Shown: positions 9,170 through 22,497, numbered from the stretch's first letter. The stretch is DNA of 64,000 nucleotides from Allochromatium vinosum DSM 180 (GCF_000025485.1 NC_013851.1:2151501-2215500); one strand, 5' to 3'. The notes: a model not told the origin generated them from the letters alone. Made by a program: numbers and translations.

Positions 9170-10011
9170 GACAAATCCGACACGACGAGCCGCCGCCGCC
9201 CACGCTCCCGCCCAGTGCCCGCCAGCCGATCAATCGCTGCAACCTGCCGGCGGTGATCCTCGGCAGTCTCAGCTTCCAGCGTCATCCGGTGGCGCTGGAG
9301 ATCGACGGCATCCGCGATCTGCACGCCGGGCTGTTCCGGATGCTCGACGGCCTGCCGGACGCGACCGAGCGCGCCCAGCGTTTCATGGACTACATGACGG
9401 TGTGGTTCCTGCTCGAAGAGCCGGAGGAAGCGGGGTCGATGCCGGGCCGTAAGAAACCGGCACGGATCAAGGCCAACTATCGGCGGCTGGTGCGCGGCTG
9501 GTCGTTCGATTCGGATGGACGCGAGGGCGCGGTGCTCAAGCGCTGGGTGGAGAGCCGCTTTGGGCTGCTGGCGCGTCATCACGCCGGATCGCTGCTGGAG
9601 CGCGGCGGGGAGTGTTATCAGCGCTATCTGTATGAGGGTTCACGCGGTCTCTATGCGACCAACGCGCTGGAGTCACAGCTCGATCTGCTCTATGCCTACT
9701 GCCAGTACGAACTGGCGCGCGCGCATCCTGAACAGAGCCATGTCCGGCTCTATCGCGGCATCAACCGCATCGACGAGCATGAGATCCTGGAACGCGCCGA
9801 GCGCTCGCGCTATCGGGTGCTGCTCAACAATCTCAACAGCTTCACCCGCGAGCGTGAGCGCGCCGACGAGTTCGGCGACTACATCCTGGAGGTGGAGGTG
9901 CCCCTGGCCAAGGTCTTCTGCTACAACCAGCTCCTGCCGGGCCTGCTCAGGGGCGAGGATGAATATGTGGTGATCGGCGGGGTGTACGAGGTGCGGATCA
10001 GTACGCTGTGA
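9157..10011 (+). CDS. draT: NAD(+)-dinitrogen-reductase ADP-D-ribosyltransferase
   Basis: A 284-residue protein matching DraT over its whole length, with the typical stretches NRCNLPAVILGSLSFQRHP near the start, LYRGINRIDEHE, NNLNSFTRERERADEFGDYI, and EDEYVVIGGVYEV near the end. DraT transfers ADP-ribose from NAD+ to Arg101 of NifH in response to ammonium or darkness, which switches nitrogenase off. It is divergent from nifH, as in other phototrophs. DraG, the enzyme that removes the modification, is usually next to draT but is not in this window; the next gene is a convergent chemoreceptor. TTAGGGG serves as the ribosome site. Confidence 0.94.
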   Translation: METDRQIRHDEPPPPTLPPSARQPINRCNLPAVILGSLSFQRHPVALEIDGIRDLHAGLFRMLDGLPDATERAQRFMDYMTVWFLLEEPEEAGSMPGRKKPARIKANYRRLVRGWSFDSDGREGAVLKRWVESRFGLLARHHAGSLLERGGECYQRYLYEGSRGLYATNALESQLDLLYAYCQYELARAHPEQSHVRLYRGINRIDEHEILERAERSRYRVLLNNLNSFTRERERADEFGDYILEVEVPLAKVFCYNQLLPGLLRGEDEYVVIGGVYEVRISTL

Positions 10012-10039
10012 AATTCCGCAAGCGCATGGTCGTCTAGGT

Positions 10040-11695
10040 CTAGACCCGGAACCGCCCCACCACAGATTGCAGTTCGGCCGCTAGGCGCGCCAGCTCTTCA
10101 CTGGCTCGGGCGACCTGATCCGAACCCGAGGAGGTCTGCTCCACGGAATGAGCGATGTTGGTGATGTTGCGATTGATCTCCTCGGTCACGGCCGACTGCT
10201 GTTCGGCGGCGCTGGCGATCTGCGCATTCATATCGCTGATGTTGTTCACCGCACTGGAAATGGTCTGCAGGGACTGACCGGCCTTGTCCGCCCGAATCAC
10301 GCTGTCCCGCGCCTTACCTCGTCCATCCTCCATCACCGTGACGGCGCCGGCCGCGCTGCCTTGCAGGCGCTCGATCATCTCCTGGATCTCCTTGGCGGAA
10401 CTCTGGGTCCGGCTGGCCAGGGTACGGACTTCGTCGGCCACCACGGCAAAGCCGTGTCCCTGCTCACCAGCCCGGGCTGCCTCAATGGCCGCGTTGAGGG
10501 CCAGCAGGTTGGTCTGTTCGGCGATGCTACGGATCACTTCCAGCACCTTTCCGATGTTCTCGCTGTCCTCAGACAACCTGCCGATCACCTGGGTGGCGCT
10601 TTCCACCTGATTGGCCAGATCCTCGATGGAGCGGATGGTCTGCTGCACCACCGCTTCGCCGGAAACGGCCTCTGCCTGGGTGCTGGAGGCCGCTTGAGCG
10701 GCTTCGGCCGCGTTGCGGGCCACGTCCTGAACCGTGGTGGCCATCTCGTTCATGGCTGTGGCGACCTGTTCGGTTTCCGAATGCTGGCGGCGCACCTGTT
10801 CCGAGGTCTGATCCGTGGTCGCGTAAAGCTGCTCCGCCGCCGCCGCGACCTGCGAGGAGGTCGAACTCACCTGCCTGACCAGGCGATGAATTTTGTCTGC
10901 GAAGGCATTGAAGGCCTGTACCAGGTCGCCAAGTTCGTTGTGGCCACTGGCCTTGAGGCGCCGGGTAAGATCCCCTTCCCCTTGGGCGATTTCGCGCAAT
11001 GTGTCTGCAACCTGGCGCACCGGATTGATGATCATCCGGGACAGGAAAAACGAGGCTATAAAGCCCAGACCGATCACCACCACCAAGCCCAGGCTGAGTT
11101 GCCCCAGCATCTGCCTGACACCCCGGCCGACGATGGTGTCGATCTGCTCCCTGGAAATGCCCAGGAACAGGATGCCGATCACCTCACCCGAAGCATCGAG
11201 GATCGGATCGTAGACGGTGAGGTAAGGAGCACCCAGGATCCATGCTTCGCCGATATAGCGCTGTCCGGCCGAAACCGGTGCAAAGGCGGCGCTGTCCCGC
11301 CCCAATACCGTACCCACCGCCCGCCGGCCATCCGGCAGACGGATACTGGTGCTGACACGGGTGAAGTCGCCGCCTTCGCGTACAAATAACGTGGCCAAAA
11401 CCCCCAGTTCCCGGCTCAGGGTATCCACCAGATCGAAGTGATCGGCCACCGGCTGTTGCCGACCATTCACCAGAGCGCCGTTGTGCAGGCGCAGCCCGCC
11501 CCATTCGCAGGCCAGACGTGCGCGCGCCGAGGCGATATCCCCCTCGATCTTCATGCGCAGGGTGTGATCCGCCATAGTGTTGGCCATGCGCATGGCACTG
11601 TGTCGCGAGAGCGTCAGCAGACTCAGGCCGACGACGAGAATCAGCAGGATGGTAAAACCCGTAAGACGCGTGCGGATAGTCAGATCGTTCAACAC
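10040..11695 (-). CDS. Methyl-accepting chemotaxis protein with periplasmic Cache domain
   Basis: A 551-residue transmembrane chemoreceptor. A first membrane helix spans about residues 10-32. A periplasmic single-Cache sensor domain covers about 35-190 (motifs [19 protein letters not shown] and [21 protein letters not shown]). A second helix covers about 195-216, then a HAMP domain, and a long coiled-coil signalling domain with the conserved hairpin tip [21 protein letters not shown] near residue 400. The ligand is unknown; this Cache type often binds small organic acids. The C-terminus ends in VVGRFRV and lacks a CheR-tethering pentapeptide. It stands alone, convergent with draT. Confidence 0.95.
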   Translation of the reverse strand: MLNDLTIRTRLTGFTILLILVVGLSLLTLSRHSAMRMANTMADHTLRMKIEGDIASARARLACEWGGLRLHNGALVNGRQQPVADHFDLVDTLSRELGVLATLFVREGGDFTRVSTSIRLPDGRRAVGTVLGRDSAAFAPVSAGQRYIGEAWILGAPYLTVYDPILDASGEVIGILFLGISREQIDTIVGRGVRQMLGQLSLGLVVVIGLGFIASFFLSRMIINPVRQVADTLREIAQGEGDLTRRLKASGHNELGDLVQAFNAFADKIHRLVRQVSSTSSQVAAAAEQLYATTDQTSEQVRRQHSETEQVATAMNEMATTVQDVARNAAEAAQAASSTQAEAVSGEAVVQQTIRSIEDLANQVESATQVIGRLSEDSENIGKVLEVIRSIAEQTNLLALNAAIEAARAGEQGHGFAVVADEVRTLASRTQSSAKEIQEMIERLQGSAAGAVTVMEDGRGKARDSVIRADKAGQSLQTISSAVNNISDMNAQIASAAEQQSAVTEEINRNITNIAHSVEQTSSGSDQVARASEELARLAAELQSVVGRFRV

Positions 11696-11743
11696 GATGA
11701 GCCTCCGAAAGCGAAAAAACTGCCTGGATGCGGCCGGGTGAAA

Positions 11744-12108
11744 CTAGAGGGTATGAGTCGGACGTTCGGAAGCGAGCGCGCCAGCCAGATATTCCTCGAT
11801 CTTACGCCGGGTGGCCCCCTTATCCTGATCGTTGAACTGCACGCCGACCCCGACGGCGCGGTTGCCCTCGGCACCGGTCGGCGTGATCCAGATCACGCGC
11901 CCGGCGACCGGGATACGATCGGGTTCGTCCATCAGCTGGAGCAGCAGAAAGATCTCGTCGCCGAGCTGATAGCTCTTGTTGGTGGGGATGAAGAGTCCGC
12001 CATTCTTGATGAAAGGCATGTAAGAGGCGTAGAGGGCGCTCTTGTCCTTGATGGCGAAGCTCAGGATGCGTTGTTGACCACCGAGTCCGCCCAGTGGATT
12101 GGAAGTGC

Positions 12109-12112
<4 letters not shown>
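11744..12112 (-). CDS. pilZ: PilZ domain protein of the type IV pilus assembly type
   Basis: A 122-residue PilZ-fold protein. It follows holB with a four-base ATGA overlap, the standard position of the founding pilZ gene in gammaproteobacteria. It contains NGGLFIPTNKSYQLGDEIFLLLQL and AVGVGVQF but no RxxxR c-di-GMP motif at the N-terminus, as in Pseudomonas PilZ, which does not bind c-di-GMP and acts with FimX and PilB in pilus assembly. It closes the long fab-holB operon. Confidence 0.92.
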
Positions 12113-14859
<2,747 letters not shown>

Positions 14860-14863
<4 letters not shown>

Positions 14864-15714
14864 CCCGGCATACAGGCGGCCCGATACAGCCGATCGAGCA
14901 GATTCCAAGGAAGTTGAGACACATCGAACCGGTGTCCGCCCAGCTCGCGCACAGGCCAGACGCCGATGATCGAATTGGTCAGAAAGAGTCCGCGTGCCTG
15001 ATCGAGCGCGGCGCGATCGAGGCGCGTGACCAGACAATCGATCCCCAGACGCGCCGCGAGTTCCAGCGTCAGACCGCGCACGGTGCCGGCGATGCCGCCA
15101 CGATCGACCGGCGGCGTCATCAGACAGCGACCATCCCACAGGAAGACATTGGTCATGGTGCCGCCGACCAGCACGCCGGTCGATTCGAACATGAGTCCCT
15201 CGGCGATGGCCGGATCGTTCCATTCGGCGCGCGCCAGGACCGAGTCCAGACGGTTGAGATGCTTGATGCCGGCGAGTACCGGATTGATCGAGACGGGTGT
15301 CTGACAGTAGCGCACGGCCACGCCCTGACGCCAGTCACGCCCCGGCGCGGACGGCAAGGGATAGGTCAGGAGCAGACGCCGGGGCACGGCTGGCATCGGC
15401 GGCGCATACCCACGTCCGCCCTCGCCGCGCGAGAGGATCAGCTTCAGGATGCCTTCGCGCTGTCCCCAGGTCACGTCGGCGGCCTCGGCGGCGAGCAGAG
15501 CGGTGTCGGGCATGTCGATGCCGAGACGCTCCGCGCCCAGGATCAGCCGATCCATGTGGCGCTGCCACTGGCAGGGATAGCCGGCGGCGAGGCGGATGGT
15601 CTCGAACAGACCATCCCCGTAGTGCAGCGCCCGGTCGAGAATCGAGAACCGATCACCAGGCCGGCCATCGATCAAGACCCGAGACGGGGCGCCGATTCCT
15701 GGCGTCGTGGCCAT
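14860..15714 (-). CDS. pabC: Aminodeoxychorismate lyase (class IV PLP enzyme)
   Basis: A 284-residue fold-type IV PLP enzyme that converts 4-amino-4-deoxychorismate to p-aminobenzoate and pyruvate in folate synthesis. The N-terminal RALHYGDGLFETIR and the PLP-lysine motif AGIKHLNRLDSVLAR (Lys in HxK context) fit PabC; the branched-chain aminotransferase relatives have a different length and context. It lies between fabF and mltG, the usual place for pabC. The start ATG at 15714 gives MATTPGIG. Confidence 0.93.
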
Positions 15715-15770
15715 GTCGCGCGCCCTGCCCGACCGGTCTCCCTGGTCCCGGTCTCCAGACGGAGACCGGA

Positions 15771-17009
15771 TCAGAGACGCCGGAAGATGAGCGTCCCGTT
15801 GGTGCCGCCGAAACCGAACGAGTTGGACATCGCCACATCGATCGTCATCTGACGCGCCGTATTGGGAACGCAGTCGAGATCGCAATCCGGGTCCGGGGTG
15901 TGATAGTTGATGGTCGGCGGCGCGACCTGATCGCGGATGGCCAGGATGGTGAAGATGGCCTCGGCGCCACCGGCCGCGCCCAGCATGTGCCCGGTCATGG
16001 ACTTGGTCGAGCTGACCGCGAGCTTGTAGGCATAGTCACCGAAGGCACGCTTCACGGCACGCGTCTCGGCCACATCGCCGGCCGGCGTCGAGGTACCGTG
16101 CGCGTTGATGTACTGGACTTGCTCGGTGTTCAGGCCGCCATCGTTCAGCGCCATGCGCATACATTCGGAGGCGCCCTCACCATCTTCCGAGGGTGCCGTC
16201 ATGTGATAGGCGTCGGAGTTCATACCGACACCGACCAGTTCGGCATAGATGGTCGCGCCGCGCGCCTTGGCGTGCTCGTACTCTTCGAGCACCACGACAC
16301 CGGCACCGTCGCTGAGCACGAAGCCGTCACGATCCTTGTCGAACGGACGGCTGGCCGCCTCGGGATCGTCGTTGCGGGTCGAGAGGGCGCGCGCGGCGGC
16401 AAAGCCACCGAGACCGACCGGCGAGGTCGCCATCTCAGCACCACCGGCCAGCATCACGTCGACATAGCCGTGACGGATCATGATCGCCGCCTCGCCGATG
16501 TTGTGCGTGCCGGTCGCGCAGGCCGAGACGATCGAATAATTGGGACCTTTGAGGCCGAACTTGATCGAGAGGTTGCCGGCCACCATGTTGACGATGTTGG
16601 CGGGCACGAAGAAGGGCGAAATGCGACGCGGACCCTTCTCGCGATAGACCTCGTAGTTGTTCTCGATGCCGGTGATACCACCGATACCGGACCCGATGGC
16701 CACGCCGATGCGCCGACAGTTGGACTCGTTGACCTCCAGTCCGGAATCGGCGATGGCCTGACAGCCGGCCGCCAAGCCGTAATGGATGAACTTGTCCATC
16801 TTCTTGGCGTCCTTCTCCGAGACGTAGTCGCTCGGATCGAAGCCATAGATCGGACCGCCGAAGCGGGTGCTGAACGGGGCGATATCGAAATGGGTGATCG
16901 GTTTGATTCCGCTCTTTCCGGCGAGGATGTTGTCCCACGCGGACTTGACGTCCAGACCAACCGGTGCCACGAGGCCCAATCCGGTGACTACTACCCTTCT
17001 GCCTGCCAT
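15771..17009 (-). CDS. fabF: 3-oxoacyl-ACP synthase II
   Basis: A 412-residue condensing enzyme that elongates acyl-ACP with malonyl-ACP. The Cys-His-His triad is visible: Cys164 in [10 protein letters not shown], His in [11 protein letters not shown] and His in [14 protein letters not shown]. The ATG at 17009 has AGAGGT upstream and is preferred to the GTG one codon earlier. Follows acpP after 111 bases, the standard fab order. Confidence 0.98.
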   Translation of the reverse strand: MAGRRVVVTGLGLVAPVGLDVKSAWDNILAGKSGIKPITHFDIAPFSTRFGGPIYGFDPSDYVSEKDAKKMDKFIHYGLAAGCQAIADSGLEVNESNCRRIGVAIGSGIGGITGIENNYEVYREKGPRRISPFFVPANIVNMVAGNLSIKFGLKGPNYSIVSACATGTHNIGEAAIMIRHGYVDVMLAGGAEMATSPVGLGGFAAARALSTRNDDPEAASRPFDKDRDGFVLSDGAGVVVLEEYEHAKARGATIYAELVGVGMNSDAYHMTAPSEDGEGASECMRMALNDGGLNTEQVQYINAHGTSTPAGDVAETRAVKRAFGDYAYKLAVSSTKSMTGHMLGAAGGAEAIFTILAIRDQVAPPTINYHTPDPDCDLDCVPNTARQMTIDVAMSNSFGFGGTNGTLIFRRL

Positions 17010-17120
17010 CACTTACCTCTATCGTCGTTCAGAACGCCACGTTCGACGAGCCCATGCTGCGCCCTCGTTTCAAGGCCGAAGCCTGGCGCCTGGCGTTAAA
17101 TCTATCCGCTCGACCTGATC

Positions 17121-17357
17121 TCAGGCCTGGTGCGCGTTGATGTAGTCGATGGCCTGTTGGACCGTGGTGATCTTCTCGGCGTCTTCGTCCGGAATCTCGG
17201 TCTCGAACTCCTCTTCGAGGGCCATGACCAGTTCCACGGTGTCGAGCGAGTCCGCTCCCAGATCGTCGACGAAGGACGCCTCTGGGTTGACTTCTTCTTC
17301 CTTCACACCCAGCTGGTCCACCACGATTTTGCGAACTCGATCTTCAACGCTGCTCAT
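17121..17357 (-). CDS. acpP: Acyl carrier protein
   Basis: A 78-residue acidic carrier protein. Ser37 in [10 protein letters not shown] is the 4'-phosphopantetheine site. AGAGGAATCAATCCT provides a strong ribosome site. Flanked by fabG and fabF. The 154-base gap upstream is the largest in the fab operon and holds a hairpin followed by a T-run, so acpP may be regulated apart from fabG. Confidence 0.98.
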   Translation of the reverse strand: MSSVEDRVRKIVVDQLGVKEEEVNPEASFVDDLGADSLDTVELVMALEEEFETEIPDEDAEKITTVQQAIDYINAHQA

Positions 17358-17380
17358 AGGATTGATTCCTCTCGAATGAC

Positions 17381-17401
17381 AAAAATTGGCCCCAGTGGGC
17401 C
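17381..17401 (-). terminator. Weak terminator or attenuator candidate between fabG and acpP
   Basis: On the minus strand GGCCCACTGGGGCC forms a short stem (GGCCC/GGGCC, loop ACTG) followed at once by AATTTTT. It lies upstream of acpP in its 5' leader. The stem is only five pairs, so partial termination is the most it would cause. Confidence 0.4.
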
Positions 17402-17511
17402 GGGGTGTATTCTAGTGACAAACAAGATGCGATGAAAGCCGAGATCGCGATCGATTGAAGACATTCAACATCTTGTTTTGAAACGAATAACAAAGAAACA
17501 CCAACAAGCGA

Positions 17512-18252
17512 TCACACCATGTGCATGCCGCCATTGACATGCAGGGTCTCGCCTGTGATGTAGGCACCGCCCGGCGAGGCCAGAAAGACCACTGCGCTGG
17601 CAATCTCTTCCGGCTGGCCGAGCCGCCCGAGCGGGATGGCGCCGAGCAGGGTCTGGCGGTGCGCCTCGGGCAGTTCCTTGGTCATGTCGGTGTCGATGAA
17701 GCCGGGCGCAACACAGTTGACCGTGATCCCGCGCGAGCCGACTTCACGTGCCAGCGACTTGGTGAAGCCCATCATACCGGCCTTGGCGGCGGCATAGTTG
17801 GTCTGACCGGCGTTGCCCATCGACCCGACGACCGAGGCGATATTGATGATGCGACCCTTGCGCGCCTTGGTCATGGCACGCAGACAGCCCTTGGAGAGCC
17901 GATAGAGCGAAGTCAGGTTGGTGTCGATGACCGCGTCCCACTCCTCGTCCTTCATGCGCATCAGCAGGTTGTCGCGGGTGATGCCGGCGTTGTTGACCAG
18001 GATGCTCGGCGCGCCGAGACGCTCGGTGATCTGAGCCAGGGTCGCCTCGACGGAGGCCGGGTCGGAGACGTTCAGCACCAGACCCAGGCCCTGATGGCCG
18101 GCGCCGGTCAGCGCCTGTTCGATGGCCTGAGCACCGGATTCAGTGGTGGCGGTGCCGACGACCGTGGCGCCCTGCTCGGCCAGCGCCATGGCGATGGCCC
18201 GTCCGATTCCACGCGAAGCGCCAGTGACCAGCGCGATTTCACCCTTAAGCAT
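17512..18252 (-). CDS. fabG: 3-oxoacyl-ACP reductase
   Basis: A 246-residue SDR enzyme using NADPH to reduce 3-oxoacyl-ACP. The nucleotide motif is TGASRGIGRAIA (residues 10-21), NNAGITRDNLLMRM follows, and the catalytic Ser-Tyr-Lys set is in ASVVGSMGNAGQTNYAAAKAG. It overlaps the end of fabD by 8 bases. Length and context fit FabG, so paralogues such as PhaB are unlikely. Confidence 0.97.
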   Translation of the reverse strand: MLKGEIALVTGASRGIGRAIAMALAEQGATVVGTATTESGAQAIEQALTGAGHQGLGLVLNVSDPASVEATLAQITERLGAPSILVNNAGITRDNLLMRMKDEEWDAVIDTNLTSLYRLSKGCLRAMTKARKGRIINIASVVGSMGNAGQTNYAAAKAGMMGFTKSLAREVGSRGITVNCVAPGFIDTDMTKELPEAHRQTLLGAIPLGRLGQPEEIASAVVFLASPGGAYITGETLHVNGGMHMV

Positions 18253-19189
18253 TCGAGGTTGCCTCCAGTGCCGCCTCCAGCGTCTTCGGATCGAAGACCG
18301 GCAGCGTCGTCAGATTGTCAGCGATGCGTTTGTTCAACCCGGTCAGCACCTTGCCCGGACCGCATTCGAGCGCGGTGGTCACGCCCTGCGCGGCGACGGA
18401 TGCGACCGTCTCGACCCAGCGTACCGGGCTGTAGAGCTGCTCGACCAGCCGGCGGCGCAGCGACTCGACGTCCTCGGCCGGAGCGACGTTGACGTTATGA
18501 ATCACAGTCACGCTCGGCACGGCCAGCGCCACATCGGCCAGACGTTCGGCCAGGCGGTCGGCCGCCGGGCGCATCAGGGCGCAGTGTGACGGCACGCTCA
18601 CCGGCAGCGGCAGCGCGCGCTTGGCGCCGGCCGCCTTGGCGGCGTCGATGGCGCGTGCAACGGCAGCGGCCGAACCGGCGATCACGACCTGACCGGGCGA
18701 GTTGAAATTGACGGCGGACAGCACTTCGCCCTGGGCCTGTTCGGCACAGAGGGCCACGACCTGCGCGTCCTCCAGTCCGAGCACGGCGGCCATGGCACCC
18801 TCGCCCGCCGGCACGGCTTCCTGCATGAAGCGCGCGCGATCGGCGGCGAGCCGGATGCCGTCGGCGAAGCTTAGTGCACCGGCGGCAACCAGCGCTGCAT
18901 ACTCGCCGAGACTGTGCCCGGCCATCACGGTCGCCGGACGACCGCCGGACTGCTGCCAGACGCGCCATACGGCAACACCCGCAGCGAGCATCGCCGGCTG
19001 GGTGTTCTCGGTGCGATCCAGATCCTCCTTTGGCCCCTGGCCGACCAGCGACCAGAGATCGCGCCCGAGCGCGTCGGAGGCTTCCTCGAAGGTGTGCTTG
19101 ACACTCGAATGGGACTCGGCGAGCGCGTCGAGCATGCCGACCGCTTGCGAACCCTGACCGGGAAAGAAGACAGCGAGTTGTTGCGTCAT
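18245..19189 (-). CDS. fabD: Malonyl-CoA:ACP transacylase
   Basis: A 314-residue acyltransferase that charges ACP with malonate. It begins with LAVFFPGQGSQAVGML; the nucleophile Ser is in MAGHSLGEYAALVAAG, and the active-site His is in VSVPSHCALM. Normal length. It follows fabH after 68 bases. Confidence 0.97.
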   Translation of the reverse strand: MTQQLAVFFPGQGSQAVGMLDALAESHSSVKHTFEEASDALGRDLWSLVGQGPKEDLDRTENTQPAMLAAGVAVWRVWQQSGGRPATVMAGHSLGEYAALVAAGALSFADGIRLAADRARFMQEAVPAGEGAMAAVLGLEDAQVVALCAEQAQGEVLSAVNFNSPGQVVIAGSAAAVARAIDAAKAAGAKRALPLPVSVPSHCALMRPAADRLAERLADVALAVPSVTVIHNVNVAPAEDVESLRRRLVEQLYSPVRWVETVASVAAQGVTTALECGPGKVLTGLNKRIADNLTTLPVFDPKTLEAALEATSNA

Positions 19190-19257
19190 GGGGCTTGCAG
19201 AATCGTTCAGTGGTCGATGGTCATGAGCCGGGCGCCTGCACTCGGCTCAAGGTGGAA

Positions 19258-20214
19258 TCAATAGCGGACGAGCACCGAACCCCAGGTGAATCCGCCGCCG
19301 AAGGCTTCCATCAGCAGCGTCTCGCCGCGCTGGATGCGCCCATCGCGCACCGCCTGATCGAAGGCCAGCGGGATCGAGGCCGAGGAGGTGTTGCCATGCT
19401 CGGCGACGGTCACGATCACGCGTTCCATCGGCAGGTCGAGCTTGCGCGCCGTGGCCTGGATGATGCGGATGTTGGCCTGGTGCGGAATCAGCCAGTCGAT
19501 CGCGTCCTTGGTCAGCCCGTTGGCTTCCAGGGTCTCGTCGACGATGCGCCCGAGCGTGGTGACGGCAAAGCGGAACACCTCATTGCCGCGCATCTCCAGC
19601 TTGGCCAGATCGGCCCGGCCATTGCCGTGACCGCCCGGCACCTGGAGCAGCTCCTTGTAGGCGCCATCGGCATGGATATGGGTCGAGATGATCCCCGGCT
19701 CGTCGGCTGCGCCCAGCACTACGGCGCCGGCGCCGTCGCCAAACAGCACGCAGGTGGTGCGATCGTTCCAGTCGAGCAATCGCGAGATGGTCTCGGCACC
19801 GACGACCAGTACATGCTTGGCGGCACCGGCGCGGATGTATTTGTCGGCCACGTCCATCGCATAGACGAAACCGGCACAGACCGCCTGGAGATCGAAGGCC
19901 GGACAGCCATGCACGTCCAGCCGCTGCTGGAGCAGACAGGCGGTACTTGGAAAGAATTGATCGGGCGTGGTGGTCGCGACCAGGATCAGATCCAGGTCGG
20001 CCGGATGGAGACCGGCTGCTTCCAGGGCACGGCGCGCCGCGATCTCGGCCAGATCGCAGCAGGTCTCACCCTCGGACGCCAGATGACGCTTCTCGATGCC
20101 GGTGCGCTCGCGAATCCAACTATCCGTAGTATCGACGATTGCTTCCAGATCGGCGTTGGTCATGACCCGGGACGGCAGATAGCCCCCGGTGCCGAGGATG
20201 CGCGAGAACTTCAT
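19258..20214 (-). CDS. fabH: 3-oxoacyl-ACP synthase III
   Basis: A 318-residue initiating condensing enzyme that joins acetyl-CoA to malonyl-ACP. The active-site Cys is in LQAVCAGFVYA, the His in PHQANIRI and the Asn in EHGNTSSASIPLA. The start overlaps the plsX stop by one base (TGATG). Confidence 0.97.
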   Translation of the reverse strand: MKFSRILGTGGYLPSRVMTNADLEAIVDTTDSWIRERTGIEKRHLASEGETCCDLAEIAARRALEAAGLHPADLDLILVATTTPDQFFPSTACLLQQRLDVHGCPAFDLQAVCAGFVYAMDVADKYIRAGAAKHVLVVGAETISRLLDWNDRTTCVLFGDGAGAVVLGAADEPGIISTHIHADGAYKELLQVPGGHGNGRADLAKLEMRGNEVFRFAVTTLGRIVDETLEANGLTKDAIDWLIPHQANIRIIQATARKLDLPMERVIVTVAEHGNTSSASIPLAFDQAVRDGRIQRGETLLMEAFGGGFTWGSVLVRY

Positions 20215-21296
20215 CAGGCCGATTCCCTGTACTGCTCAGTGTCGAGATGGCGCCCGACTTGATCGCCGATGCGTTGGGGGATATTGGCGCGGATCTCCTT
20301 CTCGGCGATATAGATCGCGTTCTCGAAGGCGACTTCGTCGGCCCCGCCGTGACTCTTGACCACGATGCCGCGCAGACCCAGCAGACTCGCCCCGTTGTAG
20401 CGGCGCGGGTCCATGTCGCGGCGGAATTTCTTGAGGATCGGCAACGCGACCAAGCCGGCCAGACGGGTCAGCAGGTTGCGCTTGAACTGAGCCGAGAGCG
20501 ACTGACCGATGAACTTAGCCACGCCCTCACTGCTCTTGAGCGCGACATTGCCGACGAAGCCGTCGCTGACCACGACATCCAGGTCGTCGAGATAGATGCC
20601 GTTGCCCTCGACATAGCCGACATAGTTGAGGTTGCTGCGCGCCAGCCACTCGTGGGCCTGCTTGACCTGCTCGTTGCCCTTGATCTCTTCCTGCCCGATG
20701 TTGAGCAGCGCGACCTTGGGGCGTTCGATGCCGTCGACGGCCGAGACCAGCTCACTGCCCATGACGGCGAACTGGAACAGATGCTCGGCGGTGCAGTCGA
20801 CGTTGGCGCCGAGATCGAGCATATGAGTATGCCCGTGGAGCGAGGGCACGGCGGTGCAGATGGCAGGCCGATCGATGTGCGGCAGGGTCTTGAGCACGAA
20901 GCGCGCGGTGGCCATGAGAGCGCCGGTGTTGCCGGCACTGACGCAGGCCTGGGCCTCACCGTCCTTGACCAGATCGATGGCCACCCGCATCGAGGAATCT
21001 TTCTTGCCGCGCAGCGCCTTGGAGGGCGACTCATCCATCCCGACCTCCTGGGTCGCATGACGGATACGCAGCCGGTCGCGCGGGGCGTCACCGAGATAGG
21101 GCGCGAGGCGCGCCTCGTCGCCGACCAGGATCAGATCGGCGTGCGGGTTGTCGGCCAGATAGCGCAGGGCCGCCGGAACCACGACTTGGGGGCCGTGATC
21201 CCCGCCCATGGCGTCCAAGGCAATCGTGCAACGGAGCTTGGCGGCACCGCGCTCGTCCGTGGATTGCACGACGCTGAAGCGGCCCGGCGCCGACAT
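20214..21296 (-). CDS. plsX: Phosphate acyltransferase PlsX
   Basis: A 360-residue enzyme that converts acyl-ACP to acyl-phosphate for phospholipid synthesis. It shows [30 protein letters not shown] and the late motif [15 protein letters not shown]. The start ATG at 21296 overlaps the rpmF stop by one base and leaves about 20 residues before the usual family start, so the N-terminus is a little long; an inner start cannot be excluded. Confidence 0.95.
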   Translation of the reverse strand: MSAPGRFSVVQSTDERGAAKLRCTIALDAMGGDHGPQVVVPAALRYLADNPHADLILVGDEARLAPYLGDAPRDRLRIRHATQEVGMDESPSKALRGKKDSSMRVAIDLVKDGEAQACVSAGNTGALMATARFVLKTLPHIDRPAICTAVPSLHGHTHMLDLGANVDCTAEHLFQFAVMGSELVSAVDGIERPKVALLNIGQEEIKGNEQVKQAHEWLARSNLNYVGYVEGNGIYLDDLDVVVSDGFVGNVALKSSEGVAKFIGQSLSAQFKRNLLTRLAGLVALPILKKFRRDMDPRRYNGASLLGLRGIVVKSHGGADEVAFENAIYIAEKEIRANIPQRIGDQVGRHLDTEQYRESA

Positions 21297-21472
21297 CACT
21301 CGGCCCGATCCAGAACCTTGCGGCCGCGATAGAAACCGTCGGCCGTGACGTGATGACGGCGATGGGTCTCGCCGCTGGTCGGGTCGACCGACAGAGTCGG
21401 CTTGGTCAGCGCATCGTGCGAACGGCGCATGCCGCGCTTGGAAGGAGTCTTGCGATTCTGTTGGACGGCCAT
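21296..21472 (-). CDS. rpmF: 50S ribosomal protein L32
   Basis: A 58-residue basic protein with the family start [20 protein letters not shown] and the middle [23 protein letters not shown]. It has no Cys, so it is the zinc-free type. It lies between yceD and plsX, its conserved place in gammaproteobacteria. Confidence 0.97.
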   Translation of the reverse strand: MAVQQNRKTPSKRGMRRSHDALTKPTLSVDPTSGETHRRHHVTADGFYRGRKVLDRAE

Positions 21473-21534
21473 TGGTACTCTCCAGTGTGGGAGGTGCGCG
21501 GAACCCGGCCGCCTCCCGATCGTGTGTCAAAAAT

Positions 21535-22089
21535 CTACTGTTGCTTCAGGCGTTCGAGGATGGCGAATGGATGGCGCGGTTGCTCCATGTCCTCGGCGGA
21601 CGGCCGCTCCGGTTCGGGCATCGCGTTCCTGTCGCCACTCGCCGCCTCGGGCGCTTGGCACTCGCCGACCGGATGCCGGGGAAACGGCGGGATCGCGAGC
21701 AGGAGTTCGTCTTCGATGAGTTCGAACGGATCAAGACTGTCGTCCGTCACCACCAGCGTTTCATAGTCGCTCTCGGACGCTTTGGCGTTCGGCTCGACTC
21801 GCACCAGACGCAGCGCCAGGGGCGCCTCCAGATCGAGCCAGAAATCACTCAGGCAGCGCTGACAGAGCAGGCGTAGCCGCACCCGCGCCCAGCCTTCGAG
21901 TATCGGCCCCAACTCCGCGTTGCGTCCGAATTCGAGCCGATATGCGACGCGCGCCAGCGCCTCACCCTTGTCGGCGATCCCGACCTCCAGCAGTCTGGGA
22001 AAGCGCTCCAAGGGCAACTCACCCCCGAACGACAAGCCGCTCTTGGCGGCGCGCCAGGGGTCTATATGATCAGGCAAGGCGGTCGACAT
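21535..22089 (-). CDS. yceD: YceD family (DUF177) protein, 23S rRNA accumulation
   Basis: A 184-residue acidic protein of the DUF177 family. [26 protein letters not shown] is the hallmark, with the C-x2-C pair of the family, and [15 protein letters not shown] follows. In E. coli and plants it affects 23S rRNA processing. It opens the fab operon and precedes rpmF. No Shine-Dalgarno sequence is visible before the ATG. Confidence 0.92.
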   Translation of the reverse strand: MSTALPDHIDPWRAAKSGLSFGGELPLERFPRLLEVGIADKGEALARVAYRLEFGRNAELGPILEGWARVRLRLLCQRCLSDFWLDLEAPLALRLVRVEPNAKASESDYETLVVTDDSLDPFELIEDELLLAIPPFPRHPVGECQAPEAASGDRNAMPEPERPSAEDMEQPRHPFAILERLKQQ

Positions 22090-22497
22090 AAGCGCGCAAG
22101 CCTAACCGATGGCCAAGATCGCCGTCAATCACATGAGTCCTTGAAATCCTGACTCGGCGCACAAAAAAAATTCCCCCGTCACCCCAGCGGACCGAAGTCG
22201 ACGGAGGTAGCGAGGGTATGCGAATGGATGAACGCGCTCTATCCCGAACTCGGACCGACCGGATGCCGGCCACGCCATGGCGCGCGATTTCGTGTGTCAG
22301 TCCTCGGACGGGTCGCGAATCCGACCGAGGGATCTCCTCGTCTTCTTCTCTTTGTCTACGAGCCGGCGATGATCTGCAATTTCAATCGCCTGCATTGAAG
22401 AATTAGAATAGACGAAGCCATCGAAAGGAGATATCCGTAGGATCACTCAATTCGACTCCCGGTCCGCCAAACACGGCTCGACCCTCCTGCCCCCGTC
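22090..22497. other. 408-base gap with no convincing gene
   Basis: Between yceD and the response regulator gene I see no credible coding region. A 62-codon plus-strand reading frame (22218-22406) has a GGAGGT upstream but an unremarkable Arg/Ser-rich sequence. A hairpin at 22302-22330 (CCTCGGACGG paired with CCGACCGAGG, one mismatch) has no T-run. The left edge holds the candidate yceD promoter. Confidence 0.5.
22099..22128 (-). promoter_or_regulatory. Candidate sigma-70 promoter for the yceD-fab operon
   Basis: On the minus strand TTGACG (22128-22123) and TAGGCT (22104-22099) are separated by 18 bases. Transcription would begin near 22092, only about three bases before the yceD ATG, so the message could be leaderless. 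The -10 is a weak match. Confidence 0.35.

Noticed and set aside
15297-17099. A 600-codon plus-strand reading frame over fabF and pabC
   Set aside because: Antisense to two genes with intact active sites; Arg/His/Asp-rich shadow typical of high GC.
22302-22330. Hairpin CCTCGGACGG/CCGACCGAGG as a terminator
   Set aside because: No T-run follows on either strand and no gene ends close by.
22218-22406. A 62-codon plus-strand reading frame with GGAGGT upstream
   Set aside because: Low-complexity Arg/Ser composition, no motif and 13 bases between ribosome site and ATG; not enough to call a gene.
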